DNA of 64,000 bases from Dinghuibacter silviterrae (GTDB lineage: Bacteria; Bacteroidota; Bacteroidia; Chitinophagales; Chitinophagaceae), in contig NZ_SODV01000002.1 in NCBI RefSeq assembly GCF_004366355.1, positions 2,419,547-2,483,546 of the forward strand. The letters run 5' to 3'. This document shows, in pieces, positions 35,461 to 43,377 of the stretch (the first letter of the stretch is position 1; each line of letters opens with the position of its first letter). A program made the position numbers and the translations under genes. The notes below the pieces were generated by a model. It was not told the origin of the DNA. It ran no database searches and saw nothing but the letters and a program-made list of their open reading frames with translations.

Positions 35461-37059
35461 TTAGGCGAGGCCGCGGCCGTGGAGTTTCAGACAGTAGGCC
35501 AGGCTGCAAGGCGGCATCGCGGGTAGCGTGACCTTCAACCCTTCGCCGGTTTGGGTGAACGGCACCTTGCCGTACCCGAGTAGTTCCGCATGTTCTACAT
35601 TTTCACTGCCGAGGGTGTGGAGGGTGACTTCCCAGTTCGCGGGCCAGCCCATGAAAAAGGCGTAGAGGTGCCCTTTTTTTGTGGTGAACCGGATGTCGTG
35701 TTCCCCCAGTTCCTGGCGCTTGCCCTCATTAAAGGAGGCACCGCCTTGTGTCGTGGCAGCCGCCGGGCTTTCCCCGTAGACTTTCCACGGGCGGGTGCCG
35801 TAGATCCCTTCGCTGTTGACGGCCATCCAGGCGGTGATGCCTTCCAATACTTTCAATTCGTCGTCATCCAACATGCCGCTGGCGGGCAACGGAAAATTGA
35901 GCATCAGGTTCCCGTTCCGGCTGACGATGTCCACCAGCAGGTCGACAACGGTTTTGGGGCTTTTATAGTGGCCCACGGTGGCGCGGTTGTAGTGCCAGTC
36001 GCCGATACAAGTGTCGGTTTGCCAGGGTTGTGGCCAGATGGATTGCACTACGCCTCTTTCCACGTCAAAGGCACAGGTACCCACTGCCGAATCTTCCTGG
36101 CGTTTGCTGGTATAAACGGCTTGGGGTTTGCCGCCGTTTTTAGCCGCGCTTTTGTTATACAGGTGGGCGAGGATATTCAGCCCATACGTTTCGAAGGGAA
36201 TGGGCCCGTCGCAATACAACAGGTCCGGTTCGTACCGGTTGATCAGGTCCTGGATGCGCTGAAACCAGCGTTGTTTCCAGGCTTCGGAGATGGTATCCTC
36301 ATTCCAGGGAAGGTCGTCCGCGAAAATGGTGGGGTCGTCCCCATAGAGGTCGGCCAACGCGGGATCCGCGCCGTCATAAGGTTTCCCTGCGAAGGGGCCG
36401 TCCTTGTCCGCGCCCTTGCTGACCGAAAACCACTTTGGACTGATCCACAAGTGGTCGCTGATGCCGAAGTGCAATCCATGTTTGCGGGCCGCGTCCCTCC
36501 AAAGCCCGACGATGTCTTTGCCCGGCCCCATCTTGACCGAATTCCACCGGTTGTACGGAGAATCCCAAAGGTCAAAGTTGTCGTGGTGCGCGCCCATGCT
36601 CATAAAGTAGCGCGCGCCGGCTTTTTTATACAACCCCATGAGGTAGTCCGGGTCGAAACGTTCCGCCTTCCATTTAGGGATGGTGTCCTTGTATCCGGAA
36701 CCGGGTTTGGAGGGGTGACCGTAGTGTTCGAGGTGGTACTTGTACTGGTCGCTGCCCTGGCGGTACATATTCCGTGCATACCAGTCCCCGGCTTCAATCG
36801 CCGACTGCGGGCCCCAGTGGGCCCAGATGCCGAATTTGGCGTTGCCAAACCATTCGGGGAGGGTGTAGGCTTGCAGCGAGGCGCGGGTGCCCTGGAAGGG
36901 GCCGGGCGCGATGGGGCCGGGGCCGCCTATCGCGCCGCCGAGGCCCGTTGTGCTGCCGTTGAGCGCGTCGCCGGCCAGCGCCGCCAGCGGCCGCAGTTGT
37001 TGCGCCGCCACCAGCGCGGTGATCAATCGAAGCGCCTTGCGCCGGGAAACTTTAGACAT
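35461..37059 (-). CDS. GH29 alpha-L-fucosidase
   Basis: 532 residues from the Met at 37059, which gives a twin-Arg type signal (SKVSRRKALRLITALVAAQQL). Retaining alpha-L-fucosidase releasing fucose from glycans in the periplasm. Family 29 marks include WFGNAKFGIWAHWGP, MSMGAHHDNFDLWDS, GLHFGISDH, and the nucleophile Asp284 in YEPDLLYCDGP. A C-terminal beta domain (from about 430) follows. It is the last gene of the fucose operon, 10 bp after the dehydratase, and supplies the substrate that the transporter and enzymes upstream consume. The segment between signal and barrel is a Gly/Pro-rich linker. Confidence 0.93.
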   Translation of the reverse strand: MSKVSRRKALRLITALVAAQQLRPLAALAGDALNGSTTGLGGAIGGPGPIAPGPFQGTRASLQAYTLPEWFGNAKFGIWAHWGPQSAIEAGDWYARNMYRQGSDQYKYHLEHYGHPSKPGSGYKDTIPKWKAERFDPDYLMGLYKKAGARYFMSMGAHHDNFDLWDSPYNRWNSVKMGPGKDIVGLWRDAARKHGLHFGISDHLWISPKWFSVSKGADKDGPFAGKPYDGADPALADLYGDDPTIFADDLPWNEDTISEAWKQRWFQRIQDLINRYEPDLLYCDGPIPFETYGLNILAHLYNKSAAKNGGKPQAVYTSKRQEDSAVGTCAFDVERGVVQSIWPQPWQTDTCIGDWHYNRATVGHYKSPKTVVDLLVDIVSRNGNLMLNFPLPASGMLDDDELKVLEGITAWMAVNSEGIYGTRPWKVYGESPAAATTQGGASFNEGKRQELGEHDIRFTTKKGHLYAFFMGWPANWEVTLHTLGSENVEHAELLGYGKVPFTQTGEGLKVTLPAMPPCSLAYCLKLHGRGLA

Positions 37060-37069
37060 ATAAGCGATT

Positions 37070-38725
37070 TTAAAGCGACACCCCTCTTTTCCAAAGAATA
37101 AAATCATCCTGCCCATGACGCACCGCCGCCACGGTGGTCTCCCCGCTGGCCACGCTGATGACGTAGTCGAGGATGCGTTCGCCGGCCTGGCGGATGGTCT
37201 CCTTGCCTTCGATGATGGTGCCGGTGTCGATGTCGATGATGTCGCGCATGCGTTCGAAAAGGGCGGTGTTGCTGGAAATCTTGACGACGGGGGTGATGGG
37301 GTTGCCGGTGGGCGTGCCGAGACCTGTCGTAAAGAGGACGATGTTGGCGCCCGCGCCGACTTCCGCGGTGGTGGACTCGACGTCGTTGCCGGGGGTGCAC
37401 AGGAGGTTGAGCCCGGGACGGGTCACCTTGTTGGGATAGTCGAGGACGTCAGCCACGGGGGAGGTGCCGCCTTTTTTGGCCGCGCCGGCGCTTTTGATGG
37501 CGTCGGTGATGAGTCCGTCTTTGATGTTGCCGGGCGAGGGGTTCATGTCGAAGCCGGAGCCAACGGCCTTGGCGCGATCGTTATAGGCGCGCATCAGGCT
37601 GCCGAATTGCGTGGCGAGGTCTTCGGTGACACAACGGTCGCTGAGGTTTTGCTCGACGCCGCAGAGTTCGGGGAATTCGGAGAGGATCACGGAGCCGCCT
37701 AAGGAGACCAACAGGTCGGAGGTGTAGCCGATCGCCGGGTTGGCCGAAATGCCGGAAAAACCATCGGAACCGCCGCATTCCAGGCCGATACACAGCTTGT
37801 CCAGCCCCGCGGGGGCGCGGTGGTTGGCATTGGCCAGCATGAGACCGGCAAACGTCTGGCGGATGGCTTCGCTGAGGAGGGCGCTTTCTTTGCCTATCTT
37901 TTGTTGTTCGAGGACGTAGAGGGGTTTGCTGAAGTGGGGGGAACGCCTGGCGATCTCCTCTTCCAGGATGCTGACCTGGGCGTTCTGGCAACCTAAAGAA
38001 AGCACCGTGGCGCCTGCCACGTTGGGGTGCGTGATGTACCCGGCCAGCAGACCGCAAAGGGCGCGGGCATCGTCGCGGGTGCCGCCGCAGCCGCCGTCGT
38101 GGACAAGGAATTTGATGCCATCGACGTTGGGAAAAAGACGGTGGGCATGCCCGGCCTGGCCGTAGTCCGCGCGGAGGTCGGCCTGGAGGATGTCCTCGAC
38201 CGCCTTTCCGGCCTTGTACAGCTCGATGAGCTGACGCGCCTGGTCCTGGTAGGTACGGTTGCGTCCGTAGCCCAGGTCCTCGACCAGCGCCTGCTGGAGG
38301 ACTTGCAGGTTGCGGTTTTCGCAAAAAACCATCGGGATGACCACCCAATAGTTGGCAGTCCCGACGCTTCCGTCGGCGCGATGGTACCCGTTAAAGGTCC
38401 GGTCCGCAAAATTTTTGGTGTCCGGTCTTACCCAGTCGGTGTGCCGTGTGCCCACGTGGAAGTCACCGGCCGCGTGGTGGACGTTTTTGGTGTTGATCCA
38501 GCCGCCTTTGGGGATGGGCTCGGTCGCCTTGCCGACAAGGACGCCGTACATATAGATGGGGTCGCCGGGTTGCAGATCGACCGTCGCGAATTTATGCTTT
38601 GCTGGAACGGCGGAAGGCAGGCGGTACGTATGACCGTCGAGTTCTACATTTTCTCCGGCGCTCAGGTTGGCCAGGGCGACGCCCACATTATCGTCGTGGT
38701 GTACTTTTAAAACACGTTGTTGCAT
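37070..38725 (-). CDS. UxaA-type altronate dehydratase-like enzyme
   Basis: 551 residues, the length of two-domain altronate/galactarate dehydratases: an N-terminal SAF-like domain (to about residue 95, with LQPGDPIYMYGVLVGKA) and a C-terminal UxaA domain (GYHRADGSVGTANYWVVIP, CGGSDGFSGISANPAIG, and the Cys/Gly-rich CLGLECGGSDGF). Family members are iron-dependent dehydratases that remove water from C2-C3 of a sugar acid to give a 2-keto-3-deoxy acid. In this operon no enolase-superfamily fuconate dehydratase is present, so this protein is the candidate dehydratase for L-fuconate or its C5-epimer. Its start overlaps the stop of the UxaB-like gene by one base. Confidence 0.85.
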   Translation of the reverse strand: MQQRVLKVHHDDNVGVALANLSAGENVELDGHTYRLPSAVPAKHKFATVDLQPGDPIYMYGVLVGKATEPIPKGGWINTKNVHHAAGDFHVGTRHTDWVRPDTKNFADRTFNGYHRADGSVGTANYWVVIPMVFCENRNLQVLQQALVEDLGYGRNRTYQDQARQLIELYKAGKAVEDILQADLRADYGQAGHAHRLFPNVDGIKFLVHDGGCGGTRDDARALCGLLAGYITHPNVAGATVLSLGCQNAQVSILEEEIARRSPHFSKPLYVLEQQKIGKESALLSEAIRQTFAGLMLANANHRAPAGLDKLCIGLECGGSDGFSGISANPAIGYTSDLLVSLGGSVILSEFPELCGVEQNLSDRCVTEDLATQFGSLMRAYNDRAKAVGSGFDMNPSPGNIKDGLITDAIKSAGAAKKGGTSPVADVLDYPNKVTRPGLNLLCTPGNDVESTTAEVGAGANIVLFTTGLGTPTGNPITPVVKISSNTALFERMRDIIDIDTGTIIEGKETIRQAGERILDYVISVASGETTVAAVRHGQDDFILWKRGVSL

Positions 38726-40197
38726 TATAAACCTCCTTTTTCCTTGAGAATGAACAATTCTTTGGCGACGGCGTCCGCAAAGCCGTTGAGCTGCGTCAGG
38801 TCGGTGTCCCAGAGGGATACGTCGCCCAGGATACTGCGGACGGGGTCGGCGCTTTGCCAGTGCGCCGCATAGACGGCGGCGTTGTCGTCCTGGATCGGAT
38901 AGTGCAGGCCCCGGCTTGATCCGGAATACTTACCCCCCTCTACCTTGTCCGGGCGCATAAACAGGATGTGCGCCGCAAAACCTTTGGTCATGGCGGGCGG
39001 CACGCTCCCTTTGTTGACATAATGCTGCCGGAGCACGGGGATCACGCGCAGCTTCATCTTCGAGGAGTACTGAAGGGTGATGTTGATCCAGCGGTGCTCC
39101 AGGTAAGGATTGCGGAAACGGTCCAGGACCTTTTGGCCAAAGTCGTGGGCCGCGCCATCCGGCAGCGCGATGGGGATGGCATGGGCGATTTCGCCCAGCG
39201 CCAGGGTTTCCATAAATTCCTCGAAAGCCTCGTCTTCCATCGTGTCCCGCACCGTATCGAAACCCGACAGGAAGGCCAGGCCGCAGCTCAGCGTATGGGT
39301 ACCGTTGAGCAGCCGGAGTTTCAGTTCTTTAAAAACTTCTATGCTGGGGGCGATGACCACGCCCGGATCCGCCTTTGCAAACGAAAGGACCGGTCCCAGG
39401 ATGTCTTCGTCTCCCTCGATGGCCCAAAGCCGGTAAGACTCACAGACCAGGAGCAGGTCGTCCTCATACCCCAGGTATTTCTGTATCTGGTCGAGCATGA
39501 TGGCGTCCGGCCGCCCCGGTACGATCCGGTCCACCAGGGAACTGCAAAAGCTGTTGTACCTGTCCAGCCACTCCAGGAAAGCCTCCGGCAGTTTATTGAA
39601 ACGCGCCAGGTCGATGACGATCCGTTTCAGTTTTTTGCCATTGTCGCTGATGAGCTCGGTCGGGATGATGACCAGGCCTCCATCGGCGCTCCCTTTGCAG
39701 GATTCATAGCGCGTATACAGAAAGGCCAATAATTTTCCGGGAAAAGAAGCAGGCGGCTCCGCATGGATGTCCTCTTCTACCGCTTGTATGCCGACTTCCG
39801 TGGTGTTCGATATGATGATGCGGATGCCGTTTTTCCGGGCCAGTTCCAGGACATCGTCCCAGGCGTCCGCCGCCGAAAGGACCCGGCTGATGGCCGAGCT
39901 GATCCGGTTCTCGAAGACCTTATGGCCGTGTTCGATTCCCCGGATGCAAAGCGTATACAGGCTGTTCTGGCGGTCAAAGGCCCCCGCGTCCCCGCCGCTT
40001 GTCGACTTGACGACGACGATGCGGCCGTGGAACAACCCCTGCCGGTTGGCTTTGTCGATAAAGTAGTCCGGCAATCCCCTCAACAGGACGCCGGTCCCGA
40101 ATTGCAGGACGGTCTCCGGGAGGGACAGGTTTTCCGCTTTGGGTTTGACCACGCCTTCGTCCGGTATCTGCGCTAGCTCGTTGATAGAAAGTTTCAT
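38725..40197 (-). CDS. UxaB-type tagaturonate reductase-like (mannitol dehydrogenase family)
   Basis: 490 residues of the polyol-specific long-chain dehydrogenase family. The N-terminal Rossmann domain shows VLQFGTGVLLRGLPDYFID near residues 30-48, the family's GxGxxxR-like start, and the C-terminal helical domain carries KLRLLNGTHTLSC, whose Lys-Asn-His arrangement provides the catalytic proton transfer. Length and motifs match altronate oxidoreductase UxaB, which interconverts D-tagaturonate and D-altronate with NADH. Coupled by one base to the UxaA-like gene and 9 bp after the zinc dehydrogenase. In this fucose operon its natural substrate may be a 6-deoxy analogue; that is inference. Confidence 0.85.
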   Translation of the reverse strand: MKLSINELAQIPDEGVVKPKAENLSLPETVLQFGTGVLLRGLPDYFIDKANRQGLFHGRIVVVKSTSGGDAGAFDRQNSLYTLCIRGIEHGHKVFENRISSAISRVLSAADAWDDVLELARKNGIRIIISNTTEVGIQAVEEDIHAEPPASFPGKLLAFLYTRYESCKGSADGGLVIIPTELISDNGKKLKRIVIDLARFNKLPEAFLEWLDRYNSFCSSLVDRIVPGRPDAIMLDQIQKYLGYEDDLLLVCESYRLWAIEGDEDILGPVLSFAKADPGVVIAPSIEVFKELKLRLLNGTHTLSCGLAFLSGFDTVRDTMEDEAFEEFMETLALGEIAHAIPIALPDGAAHDFGQKVLDRFRNPYLEHRWINITLQYSSKMKLRVIPVLRQHYVNKGSVPPAMTKGFAAHILFMRPDKVEGGKYSGSSRGLHYPIQDDNAAVYAAHWQSADPVRSILGDVSLWDTDLTQLNGFADAVAKELFILKEKGGL

Positions 40198-40206
40198 GTC
40201 GTGCTA

Positions 40207-41292
40207 TTAAAGTTCAATCATTGCTTTGATAACCCCCGAAGCCGGATCCAGCCAGCCGGGGAATTCGGCGCCCACTTTGTCAAAGGGCGCGCGGTGGGTG
40301 ATAAAGGTAACGGGGTCCACCTCGCCGCTGCGCAGCGCCCGCATCACCTGCCGGAAGTCTTCCCGGGTAGCGTTACGGCTGCTCATCAGCGTGCTCTCCC
40401 TTTTGTGAAACTCCGGGTGGGAGAAGCAAAAGGCCTCTTTTTGCAGACCGATCAGCACGTACCGGCCGCCGTGGGCCAGGTAGTCCAGGCCGCCGTTGAT
40501 CGCCTTCAGGTTGCCGGTGGCGTCGATCACGACGGTGGCCATGTCGCCGCTGGTGATGTCGCGGACGGCCTCCAGGGCCGTCGGCGCGGCGGAGCCGTCT
40601 TGGGCCGCCCCGCCCGGCCCTGTCGCGCCGCTGGAGGCGGTTGGCGTCGGGCCCGCGGCAGTGGCCCCTGCGCCACCTGCCAGCACCGTGTGCTCCACCC
40701 CCAGTTGCTCGCGGCAAAAGCGCAACCGCGCCTCGTTGACGTCAAGCGCGATCACGCGCGCGCCCGCAATGCGGGCAAACGCCATCGTGCCGAGACCGAT
40801 CGGGCCCGCGCCGATCACCAGGACGAACTCCCCCGGGGTGATGCCCGCGCGGCGGACGCCATGGGCGCCGATGGCCAGGGGTTCGACCAGGGCCAGGGCG
40901 TCGTGGGAAAGGCCTTCGCCAGGGACAAGGGCGTCGTTCGGAACGGAAAGATACTCTACCATCCCGCCGTCGATGTGGACGCCGCAGACCTTGATCGAGG
41001 TACAGCAGTTGGGGAGGCCCCGGCGGCAGGCGATGCAGTGGCCGCAGGCGTAATATGGGATGAGGGTGCAGGCGTCGCCGCGCTCGGGGCCGTCGACGGG
41101 GTCCCCCGCCAGCTCGTGTCCCAGGATACGCGGGTAACTGAAATAAGGTTGTGTCCCCTGGAACGCGTGCAGGTCGGTCCCGCACACGCCGATGCGGCGG
41201 ATGCGCAAGGTCGTCCGGCCGTCCTGCGGTTCGGGGGCAGGTATATCCAGGAGAGAAAAAGATCCGGGTGTTGTACAAGACCAGGCGCGCAT
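40207..41292 (-). CDS. Zinc-dependent medium-chain dehydrogenase (LgoD/YjmD-like)
   Basis: 361 residues. Catalytic zinc ligands Cys37 (IGVCGTDLHAF), His59 and Glu60 (ILGHELAG) and Glu137 are present, and structural-zinc cysteines are at 83, 86, 89 and 96/97 (ACGHCIACRRGLPNCC). The Rossmann GAGPIGLGTM motif is at 161-170, with Asp184 favouring NAD. Homologues include L-galactonate 5-dehydrogenase and other sugar-acid dehydrogenases. Residues about 206-238 form an extra Gly/Ala/Pro/Ser-rich loop inside the nucleotide-binding domain. It lies in the middle of the fucose operon, 9 bp from each neighbour, consistent with oxidation of L-fuconate or 2-keto-3-deoxy-fuconate. Confidence 0.88.
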   Translation of the reverse strand: MRAWSCTTPGSFSLLDIPAPEPQDGRTTLRIRRIGVCGTDLHAFQGTQPYFSYPRILGHELAGDPVDGPERGDACTLIPYYACGHCIACRRGLPNCCTSIKVCGVHIDGGMVEYLSVPNDALVPGEGLSHDALALVEPLAIGAHGVRRAGITPGEFVLVIGAGPIGLGTMAFARIAGARVIALDVNEARLRFCREQLGVEHTVLAGGAGATAAGPTPTASSGATGPGGAAQDGSAAPTALEAVRDITSGDMATVVIDATGNLKAINGGLDYLAHGGRYVLIGLQKEAFCFSHPEFHKRESTLMSSRNATREDFRQVMRALRSGEVDPVTFITHRAPFDKVGAEFPGWLDPASGVIKAMIEL

Positions 41293-41301
41293 ACAATCAG
41301 G

Positions 41302-42090
41302 TTAAGCGTTGGCCAGGGCCCTGTCCAGGTGAACGTATCCTCCATCCACATGGACGAGTTGCCCGGTCGTATGGCTGGAGCGTTCCGACAAAAGAAAGGC
41401 CGTCATGTTGGCGATCTCTTCTTTGGTTGTCATCCGGTTGCCCAGCGGGATTTTGGCGGTGATCTCCTCCAGCTTGCCCTGTGGATCCGGAAGGGAGCTG
41501 ACCCATTTTTCATAAAGGGGCGTCCAGCACTCGGCCACGACGATGCCGTTGACGCGGATGCCGTATTTCAGGAGTTCCACGGCCCATTCACGGACAAGGG
41601 CGTTCCGGCCGCCGTTAGCCGCCGCGTAAGCGGAGGTATGACCCTGCCCCGTCTCCGCGGTCTTGGAGGTGATATTGACAACCGCCCCCTTGGACTTGAT
41701 CAGGGCCGGAAGGGCGTGGTGGACGATAAGGTAATAGTGGACGAGGTTTTTGTGGAGGGAAGCCATAAACGCTTCGTAGTTCCCGTTCTCCAGCCCAACG
41801 CCATCGTTTTGACCGGCGTTATTAACGACGCCGTCGATCCGGCCATGGGCGTCCAGGGTCGCCTGTACCGCCCGGGCGCACGCCAGGGGTTCATTGAGCT
41901 CGGCGGTGATGGCGGTCACCCGCCCACCCGCGGCCTTGATCGAAGCTGCCGTGGCTTCGTTGTCCGCGGCATTCCTACCTATGATTACGGGATGGGCGCC
42001 TTCCGCCGCCAACACCCTGGAGATCCCCTCCCCGATACCTTTGGCCCCGCCTGTAACGATGATGACCTTGTCCTGTAGTTGTAAATCCAT
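41302..42090 (-). CDS. SDR, probable L-fucose dehydrogenase
   Basis: 262 residues of the classical SDR fold: TGGAKGIG at 13-20, NNAG at 90-93 (VVNNAGQND), Ser142 and Tyr155. The YxxxK motif reads YAAAN, so Asn159 stands where Lys is usual. I believe this YAAxNGGRNAL form recurs in an SDR subgroup tied to fucose operons, so the change may be a subgroup trait. The gene sits between fuconolactonase and the zinc dehydrogenase and is the only candidate to oxidise L-fucose to L-fuconolactone at C1. Cytosolic, NAD(P)-dependent. Confidence 0.8.
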   Translation of the reverse strand: MDLQLQDKVIIVTGGAKGIGEGISRVLAAEGAHPVIIGRNAADNEATAASIKAAGGRVTAITAELNEPLACARAVQATLDAHGRIDGVVNNAGQNDGVGLENGNYEAFMASLHKNLVHYYLIVHHALPALIKSKGAVVNITSKTAETGQGHTSAYAAANGGRNALVREWAVELLKYGIRVNGIVVAECWTPLYEKWVSSLPDPQGKLEEITAKIPLGNRMTTKEEIANMTAFLLSERSSHTTGQLVHVDGGYVHLDRALANA

Positions 42091-42100
42091 AACAATCCTA

Positions 42101-43042
42101 TTAAGTAAGTTTATAAAATTCAGAAGCGGTGCCCCCGAACAGGGCGGCCTTTTCGCTCAGCGAAAAAGCGGCAAAGTAGTCCTGGATGACGCGGACGGTT
42201 TCCTCGAAGGAAGCCGCCAGGAGGCAGACGGGCCAGTCGGTTCCAAACATCAGGCGCCGCGGGCCGAAGGCCTCGACGACCACGTCCAGGAAGGGATGGA
42301 TATCCTCGGGTTTCCAGTGGGCCCAGTCGGCTTCGGTGACCAGGCCGGATACTTTGCAGCAGACGTTTTCGCAGCTCGCCAGGGAGCGGATCGTTTTTTT
42401 CCAGATAGGCAGGTCGCCGGGGCCGCCCCCCGGCGGGACGCTGAGGCCACCCATGGCCGGCTCGCGGGAGCCCGCGGCTGACTGGTCGCCGGTCCCGCGG
42501 GCGGCGCCGTGGCGCGTCGCCCTTCGGGCCGCATACCCCTTGATGTCGGGTTTTGCCATGTGGTCCAGTACCATCGGCTGGTCCGGGAACCGCCGTGCAA
42601 ACTCGGTGGCATATTCAATCTGATCCGCATAGATCAGGATGTCATAAGTAAACCCATAACGGTTGAGCAACCCGACGCCGCGTAGGAAGTCCGGCCTGAG
42701 CATAAAATCCCGCTGGGCCTCCCCCTGGAGAATATGCCGGAACCCTTTCAGGAGCGGGAAGCTCCGGTAGTGCGCGAGTTGTTCTTCTATATCCGAAGCC
42801 TGGAGGTTGACCCAGCCCACTACGCCCTTGATAAAAGGGCTTGCAGCCGCCAGGCCCAGGAGAAAGGCCGTTTCCGCCGGCGACTGATCCGCCTGCACCG
42901 CCACGCAACCGTCAAAGGCCTGTGCCTCCAGGAGGGGTTGCAGATCCGATGGGAAAAAATCCCGGCGGATGTCCCCGATCATCCAACTGTCGCGGACGGG
43001 ATCGTATTTCCAAAAGTGCTGGTGGGCGTCGATGCGGAGCAT
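42101..43042 (-). CDS. L-fuconolactonase (amidohydrolase_2 family)
   Basis: 313 residues. The N-terminus RIDAHQHFW carries the HxH metal-type motif, LDHMAKPDIK supplies the mid-barrel His, and RLMFGTDWPV gives the C-terminal Asp/Trp motif of the fuconolactonase/rhamnonolactonase group. The reaction is hydrolysis of L-fucono-lactone to L-fuconate. Residues about 170-211, between LDHMAKPDIKG and LPIWKKTIRSLA, are an unusual Arg/Ala/Gly/Pro-rich insertion not typical of the family; the rest aligns in order. It lies between the mutarotase (5 bp) and the SDR (10 bp). Confidence 0.9.
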   Translation of the reverse strand: MLRIDAHQHFWKYDPVRDSWMIGDIRRDFFPSDLQPLLEAQAFDGCVAVQADQSPAETAFLLGLAAASPFIKGVVGWVNLQASDIEEQLAHYRSFPLLKGFRHILQGEAQRDFMLRPDFLRGVGLLNRYGFTYDILIYADQIEYATEFARRFPDQPMVLDHMAKPDIKGYAARRATRHGAARGTGDQSAAGSREPAMGGLSVPPGGGPGDLPIWKKTIRSLASCENVCCKVSGLVTEADWAHWKPEDIHPFLDVVVEAFGPRRLMFGTDWPVCLLAASFEETVRVIQDYFAAFSLSEKAALFGGTASEFYKLT

Positions 43043-43047
43043 AACCT

Positions 43048-43377
43048 TTATAGTTGAAAGATGTTATCCATGAGGATCCACTTTTCGCCGGGCGCGGCCC
43101 AGGGCAACGGCTGCTGGAACGTCCACATGAGGTCCTCCCAGTGTTGCACCGCGGGGTTGTTTTTGTCCGCGGCGGCTTTGGCGTCCATGCTAAAGTTGTC
43201 GGCGGTTTCCATGATCATAAAAAGCCGGTTGCCGGTACGGTAGATCTGCATGTCCAGGATGCCCGCCGACCGGATGCTTTCCAGGATCTCCGGCCAAACC
43301 TCCTCGTGCAGGTGTTCGTATTCCCGGATCAGCTCGGGATTGTCTTTCAGGTCGACGGCGAGGCAGTATCGTTTCAT
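43048..43377 (-). CDS. L-fucose/L-rhamnose mutarotase (DUF718/RhaM family)
   Basis: 109 residues, full length for the family. Marks: MKRYCLAVDLKDNPELI, the HLHEEVWPEILESI helix with the family His, YRTGNRLFMIMET, and the C-terminal WEDLMWTFQQPLPWA. The enzyme speeds interconversion of alpha and beta anomers of 6-deoxy sugars, supplying the anomer that the dehydrogenase uses. Its start overlaps the stop of the fucose transporter gene by 4 bases, a sign of translational coupling. Confidence 0.92.
   Translation of the reverse strand: MKRYCLAVDLKDNPELIREYEHLHEEVWPEILESIRSAGILDMQIYRTGNRLFMIMETADNFSMDAKAAADKNNPAVQHWEDLMWTFQQPLPWAAPGEKWILMDNIFQL

Noticed and set aside
37060..37116. Upstream start of the alpha-fucosidase
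   Set aside because: It overlaps the dehydratase gene and delays the twin-Arg signal, which begins properly at 37059.
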